A DNA stretch of 7,101 nt from assembly GCA_002068715.1 (NCBI GenBank), contig MWAR01000474.1, forward strand, positions 1 through 7,101, given 5' to 3'. The notes beneath the pieces were generated by a model that was given only the letters and a program-made list of their open reading frames with translations, was not told the DNA's origin and made no database searches. The position numbers were made by a program, and so were the translations under genes. Position 1 is the first letter of the stretch; each line of letters begins with the position of its first letter. The stretch is from a bacterium ADurb.Bin374. Its GTDB lineage: Bacteria > Riflebacteria > Ozemobacteria > Ozemobacterales > Ozemobacteraceae. Shown here one piece after another: positions 1 to 6,575 of this stretch.

Positions 1-1610
1 ACGATTTCGTTCGATTTGTCGCGGAACATCGGGACGATGTCGTCGAGCGGATCGCGCGAGATGACGACGCCCGCCGCATGGATACCCGTGTGGCTCACGA
101 CGCCGTCGACGGTTTTGGCAATCTTCAACAGCCGCTTCTGATCTTCGGTGCCGTTTTCGACGATCGCCTTCAGCTCGGGAACCTCGTCGAGCACCTTCTT
201 CAGATGCGTTCCCGGCTTTTCCGGGATCAGTTTCGCGATCTTGTCGACCTCGGGAAGCGGCATCTCGAACACCCTGCCGACGCCTCGTATCGCCTGCTTC
301 GCGAGCATCTGGTTGAACGTGATGATCTGGGAAACCTTGTCGCGGCCATATTTCTGGACGACGAAATCGATGACGCTCTGGCGTCCTTCGTCCGAAAAGT
401 CGATGTCGATATCGGGCATGCTGATGCGGTCGGGGTTCAGGAACCGCTCGAACAGCAGGGCATACCGGATCGGGTCGAGATCCGTTATCCAAAGCAGGTA
501 TGCCACGATCGAGCCGGCAGCCGAGCCGCGCCCCGGACCGACGGGAACGCCCATGTCCCTCGCCTGTTTGATGAAATCCCAGACGATGAGGAAGTAGTCG
601 CAGAAGCCCATCCGGCGAATGACGCTCAGCTCGTAATCGAGACGTTTTGTCGCCGCTTCCCGCTCTGATTCCGGGTAACGTACCGGAACGGCCGCACGAC
701 ACAGTTCTTCGAGATAGCTTTCCGACGTCTTGCCTTGGGGAATCGGAAAATTCGGCAGAATCGATTTGCCCAGGGTGAGCTGCACGTTACACCGCTCGGC
801 CACCCGGAGAGTATTGGTGATCGCGTCGGGAAACTCTTTGAACAGATCGTTCATCAACTGGGCGGATTTCATGTAGAACTCGTGCGTCCCGAACCGCATC
901 CGCTTGGGATCCGACATCTGGGTCTGCGTCTGCAGGCACAGCAACACGTCGTGCGCTTCCCAGTCTTCGGCGCCGACATAGTGACTGTCGTTCGTGGCGA
1001 CGATCGGCACGTCACAGGCGCGCGCCGTCGAGACGATCTTCGGAAGGACGTCGATCTGTTCGGCAAGGCCGTGGTTCTGGATCTCGAGGTAAAAATTGTC
1101 GCGACCGAAAACGTCCTGATACCGGCGAACGGCTTTTCTAGCACCTTCTTCATCACCGTGGTTCAGCTTCCAGGGGACTTCCCCCTGAAGGCAGGCGCCT
1201 AGCGCGATCACGCCGTCATGATACTTTTCGAGGAGTTCCCAGTCGATGCGAGGCTTGTAATAGAACCCTTCGGTGTACCCCAACGAAGAGAGTTTCACCA
1301 GATTCTTGTACCCCACGTGGTTCTTCGCGAGAAGCACGAGGTGATGAAGGGGTTTCTCTTTCGAACGCTCTTTTTCGAGCCTGCTGCCGCCGGTCAGGTA
1401 GGCTTCGAACCCGAGGATCGGCTTCACGCCTTTCTTGATGGCGCTCTGGTAAAAGTCGATCGCCCCGAACATGTTGCCGTGGTCGGTGATCGCAATGGCC
1501 GGCATGCGATTCCGTCGGGCCGTCTCGATGATCGATTTTACCGATGCGGCGCCGTCCAGAATGCTGTAATGGCTATGAACATGAAGATGGACGAAATTCG
1601 TGTGATACAT
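1..1610 (-). CDS. dnaE: DNA polymerase III alpha subunit, N-terminal part (partial)
   Basis: Replicative DNA polymerase of the C family, the catalytic subunit of the cytoplasmic replisome. Reading from the ATG at 1610-1608, 536 codons are open to the window edge, so the C-terminal half is missing. The N-terminal PHP domain shows HLHVHSHYS (about residues 8-16), TDHGN (42-46) and ATNDSHY with D208 and H210. The polymerase core shows GPGRGSAAGS from residue 358 and PDIDIDF from 399. Its D400 and D402 match the E. coli catalytic pair D401/D403 closely in position. The third catalytic Asp (E. coli D555) would lie beyond the edge. An in-frame TAG lies about 12 codons upstream and no other ATG lies between, which fixes the start. 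No Shine-Dalgarno is visible before the ATG. The upstream nuclease gene is separated by a terminator, so dnaE probably has its own promoter. Identification is secure. Confidence 0.97.
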   Translation of the reverse strand, partial: MYHTNFVHLHVHSHYSILDGAASVKSIIETARRNRMPAIAITDHGNMFGAIDFYQSAIKKGVKPILGFEAYLTGGSRLEKERSKEKPLHHLVLLAKNHVGYKNLVKLSSLGYTEGFYYKPRIDWELLEKYHDGVIALGACLQGEVPWKLNHGDEEGARKAVRRYQDVFGRDNFYLEIQNHGLAEQIDVLPKIVSTARACDVPIVATNDSHYVGAEDWEAHDVLLCLQTQTQMSDPKRMRFGTHEFYMKSAQLMNDLFKEFPDAITNTLRVAERCNVQLTLGKSILPNFPIPQGKTSESYLEELCRAAVPVRYPESEREAATKRLDYELSVIRRMGFCDYFLIVWDFIKQARDMGVPVGPGRGSAAGSIVAYLLWITDLDPIRYALLFERFLNPDRISMPDIDIDFSDEGRQSVIDFVVQKYGRDKVSQIITFNQMLAKQAIRGVGRVFEMPLPEVDKIAKLIPEKPGTHLKKVLDEVPELKAIVENGTEDQKRLLKIAKTVDGVVSHTGIHAAGVVISRDPLDDIVPMFRDKSNEI

Positions 1611-1623
1611 GGCTTGAAAACCA

Positions 1624-1629
1624 ATTATA
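1624..1629 (-). promoter_or_regulatory. Putative -10 box of dnaE
   Basis: On the minus strand these bases read TATAAT, a perfect consensus -10. It ends 13 bases before the dnaE ATG, so transcription would begin roughly 7 bases before the start codon and give an almost leaderless message. This fits the absence of a ribosome binding site. No convincing -35 lies at 16-18 bases; TTGTAG at 1655-1650 is 20 bases away. Seen: the motif and its position. Inferred: that it is used. Confidence 0.45.
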
Positions 1630-1783
1630 ACAAAGCCCCGAAACTTCTACTACAATTCTCAGAAGAGGGAATTCCGCAAAATTTCGCCCCCGCGAATCAG
1701 GTATTTACTGCATTGGTGGTTCCCCCCCGCTCTGCAAATGATCTCCCTGGCATGCCGCAGGGCACGCTCCTCCAAATGATTTC

Positions 1784-1820
1784 AAAAAGCACGTCAGCCG
1801 GCCCTTTGGGCCGGCTGACG
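1784..1820 (-). terminator. Rho-independent terminator of the endonuclease gene
   Basis: A perfect 13-bp inverted repeat (1792-1804 and 1808-1820) with a 3-base loop begins 24 bases after the nuclease stop codon. On the minus strand the GC-rich stem is followed by TGC and then five T residues (1788-1784). Strand, distance and T-tract all fit termination of the nuclease transcript before it reaches dnaE. On the plus strand the stem is followed only by ATAATTTT, so it would be weak in that direction, where no gene ends nearby. Confidence 0.85.
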
Positions 1821-1844
1821 ATAATTTTCGAGGGCGTCTGGCGA

Positions 1845-2774
1845 TCAGAAATCGGCGATCCTGTCGACGAACTCAGGGTGGTCGATGAAGGGATTGCGGT
1901 TATGCTGGATTTCATCGACCTTGTTGTTGCGCTGAAGCTCGCGGGCATCGACCGGGTCGGCCTTGTGCCACGCTTTCAGCACCTTTTCGACCTCGTTCGG
2001 GATCGGCTTGTTGTAACGAACCGAGAAGTAGAACTGAGCCCGTGCGATATTTCCGCAGAAGCTCGGGCGAACCTGGAACTTGTCGCCGTCACACTTGCTG
2101 CCGCCCTCTTCCCAGTTCGGGTTGTTCACGATACCGAACGGCAGGCTGCCGCGTGTGCTGTTCGCCTTGCTGTCGGTCGGGAACAGGTGATGGAGGTCGG
2201 CTTTGGCGATGCCGGTGGCACCTAGGCTTTGCGGCCAGCTGTGCTCGATGTTCATATCCTTGTCGTTCGGCATCTGGGTCACGTGTTCCGAGCGTCCGGT
2301 ATAGACGCACTCGACGAATCCGTCGAGATTGTCGAGCGTCAGGAAGACGATCCGCCGTGATGCGGAATACTCGAACTGCGTGTTCACGGAAATGCGCTTG
2401 TTGAGTTCCTGAACGAGAGACTCGTTCGACATCGCATCGAGGCCGGTGAACGGATCTTCGCTGCGTCGGTTGAACCGTTTGCGCTTCGAAGCGGTGCGTT
2501 CCATCGCTTCAATGGAGGGAACGACCTCGTCCATGCGCGCGGAATCACTCTGGGATCGGCGATACAGATACTCGAGCCGTTCGCGGATCTTGATGAGCTG
2601 GGGTGAAGAATCAGGATGAGCCGACTCGATCGACTCGAGGAGCCTGCCGGCTTCTTTATGTACCCGTTCACAGGGATCTGCCTGCTGCGGTGCGTTCGGC
2701 TCGGCGGCAACGCAGATCGAAGCGGTCAGGAAGGTGGCGAATATTGCGGAGAATATCCATGAACGCGTATGCAT
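1845..2774 (-). CDS. Secreted endonuclease I (EndA/NucM family)
   Basis: A 309-residue exported nuclease expected to cut DNA, and possibly RNA, non-specifically in the periplasm or outside the cell. Residues 1-24 form a signal peptide: basic H2-T-R4, a hydrophobic core at 6-22, and probable cleavage after A24 (VAA/EPN). The position before C21 is Ile, so a lipobox is unlikely. About 110 charged, probably helical residues follow. The family core is then clear: NIEHSWPQSLG (E177, catalytic-type H178), KADLHHLFPTD (191-201, with H195 and H196), N205, and PFG (212-214). Near the C terminus RNPFIDHPEFV (293-303) is the family's closing motif. The mature protein has four cysteines (35, 156, 228, 240) that could form disulfides. 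The start at 2774 is preferred because GGAG sits 6 bases upstream and the signal peptide begins cleanly. The longer frame to 2816 would place the -10 box inside the gene. Nothing nearby suggests a dedicated partner. Confidence 0.92.
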   Translation of the reverse strand: MHTRSWIFSAIFATFLTASICVAAEPNAPQQADPCERVHKEAGRLLESIESAHPDSSPQLIKIRERLEYLYRRSQSDSARMDEVVPSIEAMERTASKRKRFNRRSEDPFTGLDAMSNESLVQELNKRISVNTQFEYSASRRIVFLTLDNLDGFVECVYTGRSEHVTQMPNDKDMNIEHSWPQSLGATGIAKADLHHLFPTDSKANSTRGSLPFGIVNNPNWEEGGSKCDGDKFQVRPSFCGNIARAQFYFSVRYNKPIPNEVEKVLKAWHKADPVDARELQRNNKVDEIQHNRNPFIDHPEFVDRIADF

Positions 2775-2780
2775 GCTCAT

Positions 2781-2784
2781 CTCC
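2781..2784 (-). promoter_or_regulatory. Shine-Dalgarno that sets the endonuclease start
   Basis: The minus strand reads GGAG, then ATGAGC, then the ATG at 2774-2772. Spacing is 6 bases to that ATG and 0 to the in-frame ATG at 2780, so the downstream ATG is the likely initiator. Confidence 0.75.
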
Positions 2785-2805
2785 AAAAGTGAATTCGATG
2801 CTTCA

Positions 2806-2811
2806 ATTATA
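2806..2811 (-). promoter_or_regulatory. Putative -10 box of the endonuclease gene
   Basis: The minus strand reads TATAAT, a perfect -10, about 32 bases upstream of the chosen ATG. This would give a leader of about 25 bases containing the GGAG site. No good -35 is seen at the usual distance (TCCCCA at 2834-2829). An A-rich run on the minus strand at 2862-2847 lies where an UP element would sit. Use of this promoter is inferred. Confidence 0.5.
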
Positions 2812-2894
2812 CGCATGAACGAGGGGCTTGGGGAGGGATTAAGTCATATTTTTTTCTTTTTGTGTTACCATCATCTCGTAAATTCACCGGTGAG

Positions 2895-2899
2895 AGGAG
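2895..2899 (+). promoter_or_regulatory. Shine-Dalgarno of the Clp ATPase gene
   Basis: AGGAG lies 9 bases before the ATG at 2909 and supports that start. Most of it is inside a 10-base palindrome GGAGATCTCC (2896-2905), and a second palindrome CACCGGTG occupies 2885-2892. An in-frame TGA at 2891-2893 rules out a longer protein. No convincing promoter could be assigned; TAAATT at 2879-2884 is a weak -10 candidate without a matching -35. Confidence 0.75.
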
Positions 2900-2908
2900 A
2901 TCTCCGGC

Positions 2909-4801
2909 ATGCTCGAGGAATTCGGTCGAGATCTGACCGTACTGGCAGCGATGGGTGCCCTGGAGCCCCTGATCGGAAGAGCGACGGAAATTCGACGAAT
3001 GGCCGACGCACTCACGCTCGAGGGAAAAAGCAACCCAGTTCTGATCGGCCCCCCCGGTGTCGGGAAGACGTGCATCGTCGAAGGCTTCGCCCAGGAAATC
3101 ACCGCGGGCCGCGTTCCAGAAAAACTGAAGGGAAAGCGCATCTTCCAGATCGATTTCGCCGCGATATCCAGCGGCACGATCTACCGGGGAATGCTCGAAG
3201 AACGGGTCCAGAAGCTCGTCGAGGAACTCCTCTCCTCGAAGAATACCATTCTGTTCATCGATGAGCTTCATCTACTGACCCGAACCCACTCCACCGGCGG
3301 ATTCGATTTCGCGAACTATCTCAAGCCGTTCCTGGCACGGGGCGACATCCAGGTGATCGGCGCGACGACCGAAGCCGAATTCAAACGCTGGATCGAGGAG
3401 TCGGACCCAGCCCTCGCCCGCAGGTTCATCCGCATCAACGTCGGCGAACCGCCTCGAGACGAGCTGAAGATGCTCCTGTCGCGCATGAGCAAGCGCATCG
3501 GCTCGCGATATCGCATCGTCGTGCCTGACCATACGATCGATACCGTCATCTCGGTGGCGGATCAATATATCCGTGATCGCTTCTTCCCCGACAAGGCCAT
3601 CGATCTGATGAAGGAAGCCATCGCCGAGAAGCGGTTCAGCGAGGGACACGACCGGCTTCGGCGCGATCTCACCATTCTCGACGATGTTCTCGCCCGCGAA
3701 ATTTCGTGCATCGAACGTGACGAGATCGACCGGCTCGAGGACACCCTCCACCAGTGGGATGAAGATAAAGCGACGTTTTTCGATACGGCTCTCACCCCTG
3801 AAGATGTAGCCAACACCCTCGCCCGCCGAACCGGCGCCGTCATCGGCGACCGCCAGCTCGACGAGGTCGCCCGTCGCATCGGCCTGCTGAAGACTGCCTT
3901 CGAGACGAAGATCATCGGCCAGGCGCGCACGAAGGAGGCGATCCTGGCCTCGTTCAAAATGCTGGGCGCCGGCATCAGAAAGCCGAACAAACCGATCGGA
4001 AGCTTCTTGTTTCTCGGCCCGTCCGGTACCGGTAAAACTGAAACCGCGAAGACGATCGCCGCGGAGTTTTTCGGCGACGAGCGCCGTCTGATCCGCTTCG
4101 ACATGTCCGAGTTCTACGACGACCACACGATGGCCCGCCTCGTCGGCTCGCCGCCCGGCTATATCGGCAGTGACGAGGATGGCCTGCTGGTGAAGCTGAT
4201 GAATAAAAATCCGTTCTCGGTCGTCTTGTTCGACGAGATCGAAAAGGCTGACCCCAAGCTGTTCGACATCTTCCTGCAGATGCTCGACGAAGGTTATGTC
4301 AAGGACATGAAGGGCAACACCGCGAGTTTCAAGGACGCCCTGATCATCATCACGAGCAATGTCGGCACGCAGTATTACGCCGGCCTCGAACAGCATGATT
4401 TCGAGAAAAAATTCGACACGATCCAGGCGAAGGTCCTCGAGGAGATGAAACGCCAGGTACGCCCCGAGATCATCAACCGCATCGAGAGCATCATCCCCTT
4501 CACCCCGTTCACGAAGGATGAACTTCGCCTCATCTTCAAAAAACTCGCGGCGGAAAGCGCGGCGCGCATTCTCGATCAGAAGCAGATCGATTATACCGTC
4601 TCCGACGCCGCCGTGGCGCTCGCCGTCGACACCGGCTTCGACCCCCAGTTCGGCGCGCGCCCCATGCGCCGGATCGTCCAGAAATTCGAGGAACTGATCG
4701 CCGACGCGGTGCTCGAGCGTACCCTCGCGGCACACGACCGGGTCAAAGTGGAGGCTGAGGACAAACGGTATGTTCTCAGGAAAATCTATGAACGCCAGTA
4801 A
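2909..4801 (+). CDS. Clp/Hsp100-type ATPase with two AAA+ domains, lacking the N-domain
   Basis: A 630-residue class I Clp/Hsp100 ATPase, a cytoplasmic hexameric machine that threads proteins through its pore using ATP. It begins at the D1 entry motif FGRDLT (5-10), so the usual Clp N-domain of about 140 residues is absent. D1 has Walker A GPPGVGKT (47-54), a pore-loop tyrosine Y92, Walker B LFIDEL (115-120) and arginine fingers R171-R172. A short, partly helical linker (about 240-300) is far smaller than the ClpB middle domain and is closer to ClpC in size. D2 has Walker A GPSGTGKT (370-377), pore loop GYIG (417-420), Walker B VVLFDE (438-443), sensor-1 N484, R524 and sensor-2 GARP (582-585). 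Both ATPase sites look intact. The ClpP-binding tripeptide (IGF/IGL type) is at best degenerate, AGL at 491-493. No clpP is in the window. The next gene starts inside its last codons, so the two are probably co-translated. The family is certain; the specific role is unknown. Confidence 0.94.
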   Translation: MLEEFGRDLTVLAAMGALEPLIGRATEIRRMADALTLEGKSNPVLIGPPGVGKTCIVEGFAQEITAGRVPEKLKGKRIFQIDFAAISSGTIYRGMLEERVQKLVEELLSSKNTILFIDELHLLTRTHSTGGFDFANYLKPFLARGDIQVIGATTEAEFKRWIEESDPALARRFIRINVGEPPRDELKMLLSRMSKRIGSRYRIVVPDHTIDTVISVADQYIRDRFFPDKAIDLMKEAIAEKRFSEGHDRLRRDLTILDDVLAREISCIERDEIDRLEDTLHQWDEDKATFFDTALTPEDVANTLARRTGAVIGDRQLDEVARRIGLLKTAFETKIIGQARTKEAILASFKMLGAGIRKPNKPIGSFLFLGPSGTGKTETAKTIAAEFFGDERRLIRFDMSEFYDDHTMARLVGSPPGYIGSDEDGLLVKLMNKNPFSVVLFDEIEKADPKLFDIFLQMLDEGYVKDMKGNTASFKDALIIITSNVGTQYYAGLEQHDFEKKFDTIQAKVLEEMKRQVRPEIINRIESIIPFTPFTKDELRLIFKKLAAESAARILDQKQIDYTVSDAAVALAVDTGFDPQFGARPMRRIVQKFEELIADAVLERTLAAHDRVKVEAEDKRYVLRKIYERQ

Positions 4802-6575
4802 TCCAGCCGAACGCTTCCAGGAACTCCTGCCCCCGCTGAAACAGCTCGCGGGAAAGATGCTCGTCGAGATCGGCGATCATCGTCTCGTCCTCAACCGCAT
4901 CGACGCAAGGCCGCACGTTCTGATCGTCGGCGAGTTCAACACCGGAAAATCATCGCTGATCAACTCGATGCTCGGCGAGGACATCCTCCCGACCGGCGTC
5001 ACGCCGACGACCAGTCTGGTGACGATCCTCGAACCAGGCCCGTTCAATGTCAGCGTGAAACCGATCGGCACAAAGGATCCGATCAGGATCGAGCCCGGCA
5101 AAGCCTCGACGCCTGGATACGGCATTCCCGGCGGTGACTTCGACTGGAATGCCTTCGCGAAACTCCTGACCGCGCCCGAGAACATCGATCGCATCGAACT
5201 GGTGCGGGTCTCCCATCCGAAGGTTCCGGCCGCGCTCACCATCGTAGATACCCCCGGCATCAACGACATCGCGAAATCGCGCGCCGAGATCGTGTATGGG
5301 CTCATCCCGACGGCGGACATCGTCGTGTTCGTCATCTCCGCGCTCAAGCCGTTCTCCGAATCCGAACGCATTTTCCTCGAAGAGCGCCTCCTCGCCGACG
5401 ATCTGAAGAAGCTCCTGTTCGTCGTGAACCGCATCGACGAAGTCGACGCGGACGAGCGTCCGGCACTGGTCGCGGATATCAGACAAAGCCTCGTCAAGGC
5501 GTTGAATACTTCATACGATAAAATAAATGTCCGCCTCGGCCAGACCCTGTTCGTTCCTGTCATGGACGTAGAACTGTTCGCCGTCTGTGCCAAAGAGAAG
5601 GCGCCGTTTGACGGATCGGGCGCCGCGCACGGAATCGGCTTCGATGTCGGGAAAAAGCATGCCGGCACTTTCTGCGAGGCGAACCGCGAACTCTGGAAGC
5701 GCATCATCGAGATTTCAGGCCGGAAGCGCGCAGTCGAAATCGAGGCGACGCTGCACCATTTCCTCCGGCGCGGCGTTCTTCGGATCCAGCACGCGCTCGA
5801 CGAATGCGTCGAAGCGGAAACCGTCGGAAAGGCCGCCGTGATGGGCCGCCTGAAGGAAAGCGCATCCCGCCTCGGGAAACTCCGCGCGACGCTGAAGACA
5901 GCCGAGACGAAAATCGCCGCCGCCGAGGCCGACCTGAAACAGACATTCAGGGACCAGATCGAAAAGACCATCGGCGATCTCGTTTCGGTCAATCGCCTCC
6001 AGCGCGACCCCGCGATCGTGAATACGCGACTGAAGGAACTGTATGAATATATAACAACAAGAATGAAATGCACTCTCGACCAACTCTATGGTGAACTGGG
6101 CCGCTCGTTCGATGCGGTGCTCGACGACAAACGATTCGTCGAACAGCGCAGTCTCAGCATCCAGTATGATCTCAGCGACGTGCCGGGCAAGATCGTCTCG
6201 TCGCTCAGTTTCGCCTACCTGGCCGCGATCTTTTTCGGCGTCTCGGTCGGCATGTTCGCCGGGGCGGCCTACTTCGCCTCCCAGGTGATCGCGAACAAAC
6301 GGTCGGTGAAGGAGTTTTTCATGAACGCCACCGTCAGCGAGGAGACCCTGCTCGAGGTGAAGGCCGACCTTTCCGAAAAGGTCTGCCTCGAGGTCGAGTA
6401 TGCCGTCGATTTCATCCGCCAGTCGCTCGTCCAGCGCATCGATATGGTCCAGGTCGAGATCCGCTCGCAGGTCCGAAACCTGACCTCCGGTCGCAGACTC
6501 GACCATGCTCAGATCAGGTCCGAACTCGACGCCCTCCGGACAAACATCAACGCGTTCATGGCTACACCCTCGTGA
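4770..6575 (+). CDS. Dynamin-like large GTPase
   Basis: A 601-residue GTPase of the bacterial dynamin-like type, a family that binds GTP and assembles on membranes to bend, fuse or protect them. A short N-terminal helical neck (about 10-45) precedes the G domain: G1 GEFNTGKSS (54-62), G2 threonines near T78-T81, G3 DTPG (160-163) and G4 NRID (220-223). From about 305 the protein is mostly helical, with a charged coiled-coil-like stretch at 340-405. One strongly hydrophobic segment of about 33 residues (475-507) resembles a membrane-inserting paddle or a membrane hairpin. A helical return arm follows to the C terminus. The start is ambiguous. ATG 4770 has GAGGA 8 bases upstream, and ATG 4788 has AGGA 6 bases upstream. 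Both overlap the end of the Clp gene, by 32 or 14 bases, which points to translational coupling. There is only one G domain. A YfjA/LeoA-like or BDLP-like relative is possible; the subfamily is not resolved. Confidence 0.9.
   Translation: MFSGKSMNASNPAERFQELLPPLKQLAGKMLVEIGDHRLVLNRIDARPHVLIVGEFNTGKSSLINSMLGEDILPTGVTPTTSLVTILEPGPFNVSVKPIGTKDPIRIEPGKASTPGYGIPGGDFDWNAFAKLLTAPENIDRIELVRVSHPKVPAALTIVDTPGINDIAKSRAEIVYGLIPTADIVVFVISALKPFSESERIFLEERLLADDLKKLLFVVNRIDEVDADERPALVADIRQSLVKALNTSYDKINVRLGQTLFVPVMDVELFAVCAKEKAPFDGSGAAHGIGFDVGKKHAGTFCEANRELWKRIIEISGRKRAVEIEATLHHFLRRGVLRIQHALDECVEAETVGKAAVMGRLKESASRLGKLRATLKTAETKIAAAEADLKQTFRDQIEKTIGDLVSVNRLQRDPAIVNTRLKELYEYITTRMKCTLDQLYGELGRSFDAVLDDKRFVEQRSLSIQYDLSDVPGKIVSSLSFAYLAAIFFGVSVGMFAGAAYFASQVIANKRSVKEFFMNATVSEETLLEVKADLSEKVCLEVEYAVDFIRQSLVQRIDMVQVEIRSQVRNLTSGRRLDHAQIRSELDALRTNINAFMATPS

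Noticed and set aside
78..1202. Plus-strand open frames opposite dnaE
   Set aside because: The minus strand encodes PHP and polymerase motifs continuously through this stretch.
1792..1820. Perfect inverted repeat as a mobile-element end or attachment site
   Set aside because: Its position 24 bases after a stop codon, 3-base loop and following T-tract are explained by a terminator; no transposase or flanking duplication is seen.
1218..2225. 335-codon plus-strand frame crossing dnaE, the terminator and the nuclease gene
   Set aside because: It runs antisense through two well-identified genes and an intergenic terminator and has no family motif.
2775..2816. 14-residue N-terminal extension of the endonuclease
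   Set aside because: It would precede the signal peptide with a non-signal sequence and would contain the TATAAT box and the GGAG site, which fit the start at 2774.
3272..4735. 487-codon open frame on the minus strand opposite the Clp gene
   Set aside because: The plus strand encodes a full Clp ATPase with all motifs intact. The antisense frame shows no domain and is what GC-rich codon bias produces on the opposite strand.
2909..4801. Assignment of the ATPase as ClpB, ClpC or the type VI secretion ATPase ClpV
   Set aside because: It has no N-domain and no long middle domain, its ClpP loop is degenerate, and no secretion genes are nearby. A specific name would overstate the evidence.
4877..6073. 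398-codon minus-strand frame opposite the GTPase gene
   Set aside because: Serine- and arginine-rich low-complexity translation with no recognisable motif; the opposite strand carries the G1-G4 motifs.
5715..6506. 263-codon minus-strand frame opposite the second half of the GTPase gene
   Set aside because: Acidic and repetitive in character, no motif and no ribosome binding site noted; it is a shadow of the GTPase coding bias.
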